A stretch of DNA of 64,000 nucleotides from Pannonibacter tanglangensis. GTDB lineage: Bacteria > Pseudomonadota > Alphaproteobacteria > Rhizobiales > Stappiaceae. A model generated the notes under the pieces. That model was not told the DNA's origin. It searched no databases and was given only the letters and a program-made list of their open reading frames with translations. The position numbers and the translations under genes are program-made. Each line of letters begins with the position of its first letter. The stretch's first letter is position 1. Below are positions 15,592 through 23,849 of this stretch, piece by piece. The DNA is taken from the NCBI RefSeq assembly GCF_009915685.1, contig NZ_JAABLP010000003.1, one strand, 5' to 3'.

Positions 15592-16770
15592 TCAGCCCTC
15601 CCTGCGCGGGAAGTAGGCCTGCAGGAAGCGGAGATAGATGGCCGCCAGGCGATCGAGATCGTCCAGCGCCACGCATTCGTTGACCTTGTGCATGGTCTGA
15701 CCGACCAGCCCGAACTCGACGACCGGGCAATGGTTCTTGATGAACCGCGCATCCGAGGTGCCGCCGCCGGTGGACAGGTCCGGGCGACGCCCGGTCTCCG
15801 CCTCGACGGCGTCGGACAGGCTGCGGATCAGCGTCTCGTCATGCGTGAGGAAGGACTCGCTGGCGTCGCGCTTGAAGTCGAGCGTGTACGCGAGCCCCTG
15901 CGGGGCAGCCGCCTGCAGGGTCGCGGTGATCCTGTCCTTGAGACCGGCCAGCGTCCAGATGTCGTTGTAGCGGATGTTGAAGCGGCCTTCGGCGCGCGCC
16001 GGGATGACGTTGAAGGCCGGGTTGCCGACATCGACCGAAACGATTTCCAGATTGGAGGGCTCGAAACGGTCGTTGCCCTGATCCAGCGTCAGGCCGTCCA
16101 GTGCGGCCAGGAGCTGCAGCAGGCCGGGGATCGGGTTGCGCGCCAGGTGGGGATAGGCGACGTGGCCCTGCGTGCCGGTGACGGTGATGGTGCCGGAGAG
16201 CGAACCGCGACGGCCGACCTTGATCGCATCGCCCAGCGCCGCCGGGTTGGTCGGCTCGCCGACGATGCAGGCATCGAACCGGTGTCCCTGCGCCTTCGCC
16301 CAGTCGAGCAGCTTGACCGTGCCGTTGACGGCCGGCCCCTCCTCGTCGCCGGTGATGAGGAACGAGATCGTGCCGCCGAAGGCCGGGCCACGATCGGCCA
16401 GGAAGGCAAGCGCGGCTGCGGCGAAGGAGGCGATGCCGCCCTTCATGTCGACGGCGCCACGGCCATAGAGGACCCCGTCCTCGATGGTGCCGTCGAAGGG
16501 ACCGTGCCGCCAGGCGGCGAGGTCGCCAGGGGGCACGACATCGGTATGGCCGGCGAAGACGAAATGGGGCCGGCCCTCGCCGATGGTGGCGAAGAGGTTC
16601 TCGATGTCCGGTGTGCCGGTGTCGGAAAAGATGACGCGCGAGACCGCGAAGCCAGCGGATTGCAGCGTCTTCTCAAGCGCTTGCAGGGCCCCACCCTCCG
16701 CCGGAGTGACAGACGGACAGCGCAGCAGGTCGCGGGCGATGGTGACGGCGGAGGAGAGGACTTCGGTCAT
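15592..16770 (-). CDS. dapE: Succinyl-diaminopimelate desuccinylase
   Basis: M20-family zinc hydrolase that releases succinate from N-succinyl-LL-diaminopimelate in lysine and peptidoglycan precursor synthesis. The 392 residues carry the metal-site motifs FAGHTDVVPPGD (about residue 70), DMKGGIA (about 105) and TGDEEGPAVNGT (about 139; the catalytic and metal-binding glutamate pair), plus GEPTN and the C-terminal STGGGTSDARF, all typical of DapE rather than ArgE. The length is as expected. It complements dapD 1.6 kb away and heads a two-gene unit with the downstream membrane protein. Confidence 0.96.
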   Translation of the reverse strand: MTEVLSSAVTIARDLLRCPSVTPAEGGALQALEKTLQSAGFAVSRVIFSDTGTPDIENLFATIGEGRPHFVFAGHTDVVPPGDLAAWRHGPFDGTIEDGVLYGRGAVDMKGGIASFAAAALAFLADRGPAFGGTISFLITGDEEGPAVNGTVKLLDWAKAQGHRFDACIVGEPTNPAALGDAIKVGRRGSLSGTITVTGTQGHVAYPHLARNPIPGLLQLLAALDGLTLDQGNDRFEPSNLEIVSVDVGNPAFNVIPARAEGRFNIRYNDIWTLAGLKDRITATLQAAAPQGLAYTLDFKRDASESFLTHDETLIRSLSDAVEAETGRRPDLSTGGGTSDARFIKNHCPVVEFGLVGQTMHKVNECVALDDLDRLAAIYLRFLQAYFPRREG

Positions 16771-16821
16771 GATGGCAAGCTGTAGCCCCGGCTGCGCCTG
16801 CCCGTCAATCGCGGCAAGGGC

Positions 16822-17247
16822 CTAGCCGCGACGGAAATAGCTGTTCGGCTCCGGTCCGTAGCGGTTCGGTCCTTCGGAACTCGGAATGAAGCCGACCGCG
16901 AAGATGCCGATGACGTTGATCACCGGAACAAAGGCGAGCAGCGCCAGAAGACCCGGCAGGCCGATGTCCTGCAGCCGCTTGATGACCAGTGCCAGCTCGA
17001 CCACGGTCACCAGCAGAAAGAGGAACGGGAACAGCGGGTTGGAGCTGACGAAATCGGACAGTTGCAGCGTAGCGAAATCCGCGTCGGCCGGCAGCGAGCG
17101 GGCCCACATGTTGGCGGCAATCGCGACCACGATCCACAGCAGCAGCAGCCCGAGCCAGTAGGGCTTGCGGCCGAGACGCCCGATCGGGCTGAGGAACAGC
17201 CAGACGAAGCCGGGGGTGAGATTGGCCGGGGGAAGGTTGGTCTGCAT
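16822..17247 (-). CDS. DUF805 family membrane protein
   Basis: A 141-residue membrane protein with the DUF805 signature SPIGRLGRKPYWLGLLLLW near the start of the domain and three to four hydrophobic segments, including PLFPFLFLLVTVVELALV and LLALLAFVPVINVIGIFAVG. The ATG at 17247 is chosen because the domain begins about 24 residues later; an upstream frame adds only unconserved sequence. Family members are of unknown function; some stand beside phage or envelope genes. It lies 51 bases upstream of dapE on the same strand, so it may be in the same transcript. Confidence 0.85.
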   Translation of the reverse strand: MQTNLPPANLTPGFVWLFLSPIGRLGRKPYWLGLLLLWIVVAIAANMWARSLPADADFATLQLSDFVSSNPLFPFLFLLVTVVELALVIKRLQDIGLPGLLALLAFVPVINVIGIFAVGFIPSSEGPNRYGPEPNSYFRRG

Positions 17248-17506
17248 GAATACCTGATCACGTCGCGAGGTCGTCACCCCGCAGGTAGTGCCAAGATGCG
17301 CCGGGATCAAGCACAACTCTCCGCTTCGGCCAAAAGAGAGCGCCCGCGTACCGGAAACTACGGTTGGCCTCGCGCGGAAATCGCGTCAATCTTGACTGGA
17401 TGCGGTCAACGCGGGAGGACACGGCACCATGCAGATGGATGACGCAGGCGCGGCGCGGAGTGCGGCCCACGCGACGGGACAAGGTCAGGGACAGGGAGAA
17501 GGACGC

Positions 17507-18376
17507 ATGCCGGAGCAGACCACGCCGCCCGCCCAGAGCCACCGGCCGGACCCGGTGGTGATGGTGATCCAGGTGGAGGACATCGTCGACGCGCTGGCGG
17601 AGGGCCTGCGCGACTTCCGGCGAGCGCCGAAGTTCGGGCTGTTCTTCGGCGCGATCTATGCGCTTGGCGGCCTGGCGATCATCCTGACCGCCTCGGCGCT
17701 GCACATGAGCTACCTCAGCTATCCGCTCGCCGCCGGCTTTGCGCTGGTCGGCCCGTTCATTGCCTGCGGCCTCTATGAGGTGAGCCGGCGGATCGAACGC
17801 AACGAGCCGCTCACCTGGCCGGCAATCCTCGGAGCGGTGTGGGCGCAGCGCGGGCGCGAAATCTCCTGGATGGCCTTCGTCGTCCTGTTCGTGACGATCA
17901 TGTGGATGTACCAGGTGCGCCTGTTGCTGGCACTGTTCCTGGGCTTCGGATCGTTCAGCTCCTTCGGCGCGTTTCTGGAAACCGTGGTGTCGACGCCGGA
18001 AGGGCTCATGTTCCTCGCCGTCGGTCACGTGGTCGGTGCCCTGCTGTCGGTGATCCTGTTCTCGCTGACGGTGATCTCGTTCCCGCTGCTCTTAGACCAG
18101 GACCGCGACTTCATCACCGCGATGATCACCAGCGTGCGGGCGGTGGTGGCCTCGCCGGTGCCGATGATCGGCTGGGCACTGGTGGTGACCGTGACCCTGA
18201 TCGTCTCGATGATCCCGGCCTTCATGGGCCTGCTGATCACCCTGCCGGTGCTGGGCCACACGACCTGGCACATCTACCGCAGCTGCGTGCTGCCGGACCG
18301 GACCGCCGTCTCGAGCGGCGGCGCCGGGCTTCAGTCGCCGGAGCCCTCGCCGTCGTCGTCCTCGGCCCCCGCCTGA
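17507..18376 (+). CDS. DUF2189 family integral membrane protein
   Basis: A 289-residue protein whose domain starts at about residue 20 (VVMVIQVEDIVDALAEGLRD) and has around six membrane segments. The stretch SYPLAAGFALVGPFIACGLY followed by EVSRRIER is typical of DUF2189, a family of unknown function common in alphaproteobacteria. The ATG at 17507 follows GGGAGAAGGA; an upstream in-frame ATG at 17429 lacks a clear ribosome site. Its 3' end overlaps the convergent truA gene by 46 bases, so its last 15 codons are antisense to truA codons. Confidence 0.85.
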   Translation: MPEQTTPPAQSHRPDPVVMVIQVEDIVDALAEGLRDFRRAPKFGLFFGAIYALGGLAIILTASALHMSYLSYPLAAGFALVGPFIACGLYEVSRRIERNEPLTWPAILGAVWAQRGREISWMAFVVLFVTIMWMYQVRLLLALFLGFGSFSSFGAFLETVVSTPEGLMFLAVGHVVGALLSVILFSLTVISFPLLLDQDRDFITAMITSVRAVVASPVPMIGWALVVTVTLIVSMIPAFMGLLITLPVLGHTTWHIYRSCVLPDRTAVSSGGAGLQSPEPSPSSSSAPA

Positions 18377-19182
18377 TCCCCCGGGCCGGCCGACCCGCCG
18401 CCCGAAAGCCAAGCGGCGCGGGCGGCGGTATCGACCTCGGCCGGGCGGTAGTCGACCCGCGTCAGATAGAGACCGTCGGGCGGCGCGACGGGGCCGCAGG
18501 CCTTGCGGTCGCGCGCCGCCAGCGCCGCGCGCACGTCGTCAGCCGTCCAGCGCCCCTCCCCCACCAGCCGCAACGTGCCGACCATCGACCGGACCTGGTT
18601 GTGCAGGAACGAGCGCGACGCGCATTCGGCGATGACCTCGTGCCCCTCCCGGCGGACGGTGAAGACCTCCAGCGTCTTTTCCGGGCTCTTCGCCTGGCAG
18701 CGCGAGTGGCGGAAGGTGGTGAAGTCGTGGTGGCCGACGAAGACCTGGGCGGCGGCATGCATCGCCTCGGCATCGAGATCCGGCTTGACGTGCCAGACCA
18801 GTCCGCGCTCGAAGGTGACCGGCGGAACCCGGTTGATGATGCGGTAGCGGTAGGCACGGCGGATGGCGGAGAAGCGGGCATCGAACCCCTCATGCATCTT
18901 CTCGCAGGCCATGATCGCCACCGGATCCGGCAGACAATGGAAGTTGAGCGCTCCCGTGACCGTCTCGGCCGGCCAGTCGCGCGTCAGGTCGACATGGGCG
19001 ACCTGACCGGTCGCATGCACCCCCGTGTCGGTGCGGCCTGCGCCGCCGATGGTGACCTCGTCGCCGCAGAAGGCCTTCACGGCCCGCTCGATCACCGCCT
19101 GGACGGACGGCCCGTTGGCCTGGCGCTGCCAGCCGACGAAGGGACGGCCGTCATACTCGATGGTCAGCTTGTAGCGGGGCAT
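18331..19182 (-). CDS. truA: tRNA pseudouridine38-40 synthase
   Basis: TruA converts U38-U40 of many tRNA anticodon arms to pseudouridine. From the ATG at 19182 the 283-residue protein begins MPRYKLTIEYDGRPFVGWQ, and its catalytic loop GGAGRTDTGVHATGQVAHVD carries the essential aspartate (about residue 56). Other family motifs are FDARFSAIRRAYRYRI and FLHNQVRSMVGTL. The tail after about residue 250 is Gly/Ser/Asp/Glu-rich and is antisense to the end of the DUF2189 gene. It starts four bases after the stop of the GNAT gene, in the fmt-GNAT-truA direction. Confidence 0.96.
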   Translation of the reverse strand: MPRYKLTIEYDGRPFVGWQRQANGPSVQAVIERAVKAFCGDEVTIGGAGRTDTGVHATGQVAHVDLTRDWPAETVTGALNFHCLPDPVAIMACEKMHEGFDARFSAIRRAYRYRIINRVPPVTFERGLVWHVKPDLDAEAMHAAAQVFVGHHDFTTFRHSRCQAKSPEKTLEVFTVRREGHEVIAECASRSFLHNQVRSMVGTLRLVGEGRWTADDVRAALAARDRKACGPVAPPDGLYLTRVDYRPAEVDTAARAAWLSGGGSAGPGDQAGAEDDDGEGSGD

Positions 19183-19186
19183 GCGC

Positions 19187-19720
19187 CTATTCAAACTCCT
19201 CGAAGGGCGTGGCGAAGCTGACCTCGACGGGAAGGTCACGGCGCCCCGCCTCGGTCAGGGCAAGCGCCATGAAGGCCGCCCCCGCATAGGGCGCCTGAAC
19301 CTGACGGGCAAGCCCGGCGTCGAAGCCGAAGCGGGGGAAATAGGCCGGCGGCCCCAGAACGAGCACCAGATCCTCGCCGCGCGCCCGCAGATCGGCGAGC
19401 GCGGCCGTGATGAGGGCGGAGCCGACACCCATGCGCTGCAGGTCGGGCACCACGGAGACAGGGGCCATGCAGACGATTTGCAACCGGTGCCCGGCCCCGG
19501 CGCCCGTGACCCGGCTGAAGGCCACATGACCGACGATGCGCCCGTCCGCCGTCTCTGCGAGACGCTCCAGCTCCAGTGCCCCGCAATGACGCAGGTTGTG
19601 CACCAGCCGCGCCTCGGTGTCCTGACCGAACGCGGCCCGGATGACCGCCGCGACGGCCGGCTCGTCCCCGGCGACGACCGGGCGAATGCTGACCGTCGGC
19701 GTGTTGCTGAGATCGCTCAT
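19187..19720 (-). CDS. GNAT-family N-acetyltransferase (YhbS-like)
   Basis: A 177-residue GNAT protein. The start VSIRPVVAGDEPAVAAVIR and the acetyl-CoA-binding region VVPDLQRMGVGSALITAAL (consensus Q/RxxGxG/A present as QRMGVG) are clear, followed by the YhbS-type segment LVLGPPAYFPRFGFD. Members acetylate small molecules or protein N-termini; no substrate is deducible. It ends four bases before truA on the same strand, so the two are likely co-transcribed, with fmt further upstream beyond a repeat-bearing gap. Confidence 0.88.
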   Translation of the reverse strand: MSDLSNTPTVSIRPVVAGDEPAVAAVIRAAFGQDTEARLVHNLRHCGALELERLAETADGRIVGHVAFSRVTGAGAGHRLQIVCMAPVSVVPDLQRMGVGSALITAALADLRARGEDLVLVLGPPAYFPRFGFDAGLARQVQAPYAGAAFMALALTEAGRRDLPVEVSFATPFEEFE

Positions 19721-19760
19721 GCGGTGTCCCTTTTCCTCATTCCGCTTGCCGCCGCGCTCC

Positions 19761-19908
19761 TTCTCTCCCCATCAGCGGGAGATGTCTGCGTCAGCAGACA
19801 GAGGGGGTGAGCGGCGCTTCCGATCATTCCAGCGCTGCGACAGTCCGTGAGGCCGTTCACCCCCCTCTGCCCCCTGCCGGGGGCATCTCCCCCTCAAGGG
19901 GGGAGAGG
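19761..19908. repeat. Pair of inverted intergenic palindromic repeats
   Basis: Two related copies of about 55 bases face each other (about 19761-19814 and 19853-19908), separated by about 38 bases. Each contains the pattern CCCCCTCTG...CATCTCCC...GGGGGAGA with its own inner dyads. The layout resembles short intergenic palindromes common in Hyphomicrobiales genomes (from memory; no name asserted). It sits between fmt and the GNAT gene. Confidence 0.65.
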
Positions 19909-19955
19909 ACCAGAGGCTGTGCCACATGACCCAGGCGCTTCGGTTCTCGCCCCGA

Positions 19956-20894
19956 TCAGGCGATCACGTCGCCCTCGGCCAGCTTGGCGCCGCGCTGGAA
20001 TTCCTCGCCCGGCATCGGCTTCTTGCCGGCGCGCTGGACGGTGACCAGACGGATGGCGCCGGAGCCGCAGGCGATGACCGGATCGCCGGAGACATCCAGC
20101 ACGGTTCCAGGTGCACCGGCTCCGTCGGCCAGCTTCGAGCGCAGGACCTTGACCCGTTCCCCCTTGCCGGCGAGCACAGGCTCGCACCAGGCGCCGGGGA
20201 AGGGCGACAGGCCGCGAATGTGATTGTGGACCTCTGCAGCCGGTCGCGTCCAGTCGATCCGCGTTTCGTCCTTGGTGAGCTTGGAGGCGTAGGTGACGCC
20301 GGTTTCCGCCTGCGGGGTCTGGCCGAGCGCGTTGCGCGACAGGGCAGCCAGGGCACGGACCATCAGGTCGCCGCCCAGCGCCGAGAGACGGTCGTGCAGG
20401 TCGCCGGCGGTCATGTCCGGCCCGATGGCCAGCGTCTCCGACATGCAGACCGGACCGGTGTCGAGGCCCGCTTCCATGCGCATGACCTGAACGGCGGTTT
20501 CGGTGTCGCCGGCCATGATGGCGCGGTTGATCGGGGCGGCTCCGCGCCAGCGCGGCAGCATCGAGGCATGAAGGTTGAGGCAGCCTTCGCGCGGCGCATC
20601 GAGCACCGCCTGCGGCAGCAGCAGCCCATAGGCAACCACCACGGCGACGTCGGCATCATGACTGGCGAAGACGTCCTGTTCCTCGGTGCCTTTCAGCGAC
20701 TTCGGCGTGAAGACCGGGATGCCGAGCGCCTCGGCAGCCTCATGGACAGGCGACTTCTTCAGCTCCATGCCGCGGCCGGCGGGGCGCGGCGGCTGGCTGT
20801 AGCAGGCGACCACGTCGTGGCCCTGGCCGACGATTTCCATGAGGGTGGGCACGGAGAAGTCCGGCGTGCCCATGAAGACGATGCGAAGGGTCAT
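19956..20894 (-). CDS. fmt: Methionyl-tRNA formyltransferase
   Basis: Formylates initiator Met-tRNA using 10-formyltetrahydrofolate. The 312 residues show FMGTPDFSVPTL at the N-terminus, the catalytic region LNLHASMLPRWRGAAPINRAI (conserved Asn and His, with the aspartate further on in GLDTGPV), and the C-terminal OB-fold beginning near residue 205. The length is typical. In many bacteria fmt is adjacent to def; here MarC and a hairpin array lie between them on the same strand, which still keeps the functional pair within 1.1 kb. Confidence 0.97.
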   Translation of the reverse strand: MTLRIVFMGTPDFSVPTLMEIVGQGHDVVACYSQPPRPAGRGMELKKSPVHEAAEALGIPVFTPKSLKGTEEQDVFASHDADVAVVVAYGLLLPQAVLDAPREGCLNLHASMLPRWRGAAPINRAIMAGDTETAVQVMRMEAGLDTGPVCMSETLAIGPDMTAGDLHDRLSALGGDLMVRALAALSRNALGQTPQAETGVTYASKLTKDETRIDWTRPAAEVHNHIRGLSPFPGAWCEPVLAGKGERVKVLRSKLADGAGAPGTVLDVSGDPVIACGSGAIRLVTVQRAGKKPMPGEEFQRGAKLAEGDVIA

Positions 20895-20938
20895 GTGCGG
20901 TGCGCGTCCCGGTTCGGAGTGCCGCCCTTATGGCGCAG

Positions 20939-21571
20939 TCAGGCAAGGCCCGGCAACAGCACTTTGAGGCTGGCAACCATCATTTCCATGGCGATGGCCG
21001 CGAGCAGCATGCCCATGATGCGGCTCATGATGCTGGTGGCCGTCTCGCCCATCATGCGGCCGAGCAGCGGCGCGGCCAGAAGCGTTGCCGCCATGAGCAG
21101 GATGGTCAGCCCGAGGGCGGCCGCGTAGGCGATCTCGTCGGCCCGGTCCACCGCCTCGCCACGGAAGATGATCAGCGTGGTGATGGTGCCAGGCCCCAGC
21201 AGCATCGGCACCGCCAGCGGATAGATGCCCGGATTGCCGGCAAAGGCCTGGCGGCGGCGCTCCGCGTCGGTGCCATGATGGACGTTGCTCTGTTCACCGG
21301 AGACCAGATTGATGGCGATCAGCAGGATGAGGAACCCGCCGGCGAGCCGGAAGGCATCCAGCGAGATGCCGAACAGGGTCAGGACCGCCTCGCCGGTGAG
21401 CGACACGACCACGGCCCCGATCGTCAGGCCGGCAATGGCGGTGATCGCCACCGTGCGCTGCTCGGCGGGCGTGCGACCGGCCGTGAGCGTCAGGAACACG
21501 GGCAGATTGGCCGGCGGACTGACGATGGCGATCAGCGCGGCGAACATTTTCAGGAAGAAGGCCTGATCCAT
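20939..21571 (-). CDS. MarC family integral membrane protein
   Basis: A 210-residue protein with six predicted membrane helices. The MarC (UPF0056) pattern begins at MDQAFFLKMFAALIAIVSPP and continues with the helix FRLAGGFLILLIAINLVSG and the conserved PLAVPMLLGPGTITT. The ATG at 21571 is preferred because the upstream in-frame extension is Cys/Arg-rich and falls before the family start. The name comes from the E. coli marRAB neighbour, but no multidrug role has been shown for that protein. It lies between fmt and def on the same strand, downstream of the def hairpin array. Confidence 0.9.
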   Translation of the reverse strand: MDQAFFLKMFAALIAIVSPPANLPVFLTLTAGRTPAEQRTVAITAIAGLTIGAVVVSLTGEAVLTLFGISLDAFRLAGGFLILLIAINLVSGEQSNVHHGTDAERRRQAFAGNPGIYPLAVPMLLGPGTITTLIIFRGEAVDRADEIAYAAALGLTILLMAATLLAAPLLGRMMGETATSIMSRIMGMLLAAIAMEMMVASLKVLLPGLA

Positions 21572-21739
21572 GACAGCTCCGGAGCAACAACGCCCGCGCT
21601 CTGGAAGAACGCGGGCGCACACAGCATCCCTTCCGGTGTACACGCTGCCTTGCCGAACACCAAGCGGGGATGTCGGCGGATCCTCGGGGCCGGAGCGCCC
21701 GCGCGATCGACGAGCGCCACGCGCGCGACAGGTGCCCCT

Positions 21740-21955
21740 GCCCTCACGCCTTTTCTGCGTGAGCTGGTTTCCCTGTCACGCCTTTTCGGCGTGACCAGGT
21801 TTCCCTGTCACGCCTTTTCGGCGTGACCAGGTTTCCCTGTCACGCCTTTTCGGCGTGGGCAGGTTTCTCTGTCACGCCTTTTCGGCGTGAGCAGGTTTCT
21901 TTGTCACGCCTTTTCGGCGTGGACAGATTTCTCTGTCACGCCTTTTCGGCGTGAC
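21740..21955 (-). repeat. Seven-copy tandem hairpin array spanning the def stop codon
   Basis: Seven tandem units at an exact 32-nt period. The hairpin core of each starts (plus strand) at about 21745, 21777, 21809, 21841, 21873, 21905 and 21937. The core has 8-bp arms GTCACGCC/GGCGTGAC around a 5-nt TTTTC loop (GAAAA on the transcribed strand). The copy nearest def contains the last codons and TGA stop of def; three copies keep the full 8-bp arms, three have changes in the right arm, and the distal copy is the most diverged. The units are joined by a short linker ending GGTTTC. It fills much of the 364-base gap between def and the MarC gene; I see no gene in that gap. Confidence 0.85.
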
Positions 21956-22454
21956 GGGCCTGCTTCTGGAACTTCTTGAGGACACGGTCGCGCTTGAGCT
22001 TCGACAGGTAGTCGATGAACAGACGGCCGTTGAGGTGGTCCAGCTCGTGCTGGATGCAGGTGGCGAGCAGCCCGTCGGCGTGGATCTCGCATTCGCCGCC
22101 GTTTCGGTCGAGGAAGCGGATCTTCACTTCGGCCGGACGCTCGACCTCCTCGTAATAGTCGGGGATCGACAGGCAGCCTTCCTGGTAGACCGACAGCGCG
22201 TCCGACGACCAGACCACTTCCGGGTTGATGAAGACCAGCGGCTCGCGCGGCTGGTCCTCCTTGGCCACGTCGACCACGAACATGCGCTTGAGCTCGCCGA
22301 TCTGGCTGGCAGCCAGACCGATGCCGGGCGCCGCATACATGGTTTCGAGCATGTCGTCGGCAAGCTGACGGATGCTGTCATCCACGGCGGGGACAGGGGC
22401 GCAGACCTGGCGCAGGACCGGGTCCGGAAGGATGAGGATGTCGCGTTTGCTCAT
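21936..22454 (-). CDS. def: Peptide deformylase
   Basis: Metalloenzyme that removes the formyl group from nascent proteins. From the ATG at 22454 (MSKRDILILPDPVLRQV) the 172-residue protein carries all three motifs: GIGLAASQIG (residues 44-53), EGCLSIP with metal ligand Cys94, and HELDH with His136, catalytic Glu137 and His140. The length is typical. Its final codons (RHAEKA) and TGA stop lie inside the first unit of a seven-copy tandem hairpin array, so the extreme C-terminus may have been shaped by the repeat. It is divergent from rmuC and upstream of MarC and fmt on the same strand. Confidence 0.97.
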   Translation of the reverse strand: MSKRDILILPDPVLRQVCAPVPAVDDSIRQLADDMLETMYAAPGIGLAASQIGELKRMFVVDVAKEDQPREPLVFINPEVVWSSDALSVYQEGCLSIPDYYEEVERPAEVKIRFLDRNGGECEIHADGLLATCIQHELDHLNGRLFIDYLSKLKRDRVLKKFQKQARHAEKA

Positions 22455-22583
22455 GGCTGAGGAGATAGGCAAAGCCAGGCTCACGGTCAACGTCCTTCCT
22501 TATCCGGCAAGGGTCCGACCGACCGATTCGACGCAACAGGCGGCCTCGCAACGGGATGCCTGCACGCGGCGCCGAATCGTTCT

Positions 22584-23789
22584 ATGTTTGTTTTCATGTC
22601 CGAGACCCTGTTCATCTTCGGCAACCGGCCCGTCAGCGTGCTGGAAGCCACCGTCTTCGCGGCGCTGCTGCTGCTCGCCGTGATCCTTGCCCTCGTGTTC
22701 AGGACCCTGAGCCAGATGCGCGCCCGCGCCGCCAGCGAAGCCATGGCGGCAGAGCGGATCCAGGAGCTGGAAGGGCATCTCGCCCAGATACTGAAATCCC
22801 AGGGCGAGATGACCGGGCGCATGCAGACCATGGCCGAGGTGTTCGGATCGCGGCAGTCCGACATGATGCGGGCCGTCAACGAACGGCTGGACGGCATGGG
22901 CCACAAGCTGGGCCTGTCGATGGCCGATACCACCCGGCAGACGCACGAGGGCCTGCGCCAGGTGCACGAACGGCTGGCGGTGATCGACCGGGCACAGCGG
23001 ACGATCTCCGACCTCTCCGGCCAGGTCGGCCAGCTGCAGGCGATCCTCTCCAACAAGCAGACCCGCGGTGCCTTCGGCCAGGCGCGGATGGAGGCGATCA
23101 TCCAGGACCAGCTGCCGCCCTCCGGCTACAGTTTCCAGGCGACGCTGTCGGGCGGATCGCGGCCGGACTGTCTGGTGCACATGCCCAACGGCGCGCCGCC
23201 GCTGGCGATCGACGCCAAGTTTCCGCTCGAAGCCTTCAACCTGCTGCGCCAGTCGGCCAGCGACGAGGACCTGAAGCTGGCGCAGGCCCAGTTCCGCCGC
23301 GACTTCTCCAAGCACATCGGCGACATCAAGGACCGCTATCTGATCCCCGGCGAGACCCAGGACACCGCCTTCCTGTTCGTGCCATCGGAAAGCATCTTCG
23401 CGGAGCTCAACGAGAATTTCGAGGACCTGATCCAGAAGGCGCACCGGGCGCGGGTGGTGATCGTCTCGCCGTCGCTGCTGATGCTGTCGATCCAGGTGAT
23501 CCAGGCCGTGCTGCGCGACGCGCGGATGCGGGAGCAGGCGCATCTGATCCAGGCGGAGGTGCGGCATCTGACCGATGACATCACCCGCCTGAACGAGAGG
23601 GTCGGCAAGCTGCAGTCGCATTTCGCGCAGGCCAACAAGGACATCGACCAGATCCTGATCTCGACCGAGAAGATCGGCAAGCGCGGGCGCAAGATCGAGG
23701 ACCTGGACCTCGGCGAAGTGACCGCCGAGGCGCGCCCCGGCGGCGGTGCGGCCGGCGAACGGCTGCGGCTGATGGCCGGGGAAGAATAG
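22584..23789 (+). CDS. rmuC: DNA recombination protein RmuC homologue
   Basis: RmuC limits recombination at inverted repeats in E. coli and belongs to a PD-(D/E)XK-like nuclease fold family. The 401-residue protein has one N-terminal membrane segment (VFAALLLLAVILALVF, about residues 25-40), a long coiled-coil region (about 42-165), then the conserved nuclease-like domain with the motif PLAIDAKFPLEAFNLL and LFVPSESIFAELNEN. A second methionine at 22596 is an equally plausible start. It is divergent from def. Given the many hairpins and inverted repeats in this window, its presence is at least thematically notable, but no link is implied by sequence. Confidence 0.92.
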   Translation: MFVFMSETLFIFGNRPVSVLEATVFAALLLLAVILALVFRTLSQMRARAASEAMAAERIQELEGHLAQILKSQGEMTGRMQTMAEVFGSRQSDMMRAVNERLDGMGHKLGLSMADTTRQTHEGLRQVHERLAVIDRAQRTISDLSGQVGQLQAILSNKQTRGAFGQARMEAIIQDQLPPSGYSFQATLSGGSRPDCLVHMPNGAPPLAIDAKFPLEAFNLLRQSASDEDLKLAQAQFRRDFSKHIGDIKDRYLIPGETQDTAFLFVPSESIFAELNENFEDLIQKAHRARVVIVSPSLLMLSIQVIQAVLRDARMREQAHLIQAEVRHLTDDITRLNERVGKLQSHFAQANKDIDQILISTEKIGKRGRKIEDLDLGEVTAEARPGGGAAGERLRLMAGEE

Positions 23790-23849
23790 GCCGGGCCAGA
23801 GGCGGAGCCGGGCCGCCGCCGGCGCGCAGGGCTGGTCCGGCCGTCCGGG

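Noticed and set aside
15118..16785. Plus-strand frame of 555 codons opposite dapE
   Set aside because: dapE motifs on the minus strand are complete and in order; the opposite frame has no domain.
21740..21955. CRISPR array, suggested by the regular 32-nt period
   Set aside because: Units are contiguous with short, nearly identical linkers; there are no unique spacers and no cas genes nearby, and the array begins inside def.
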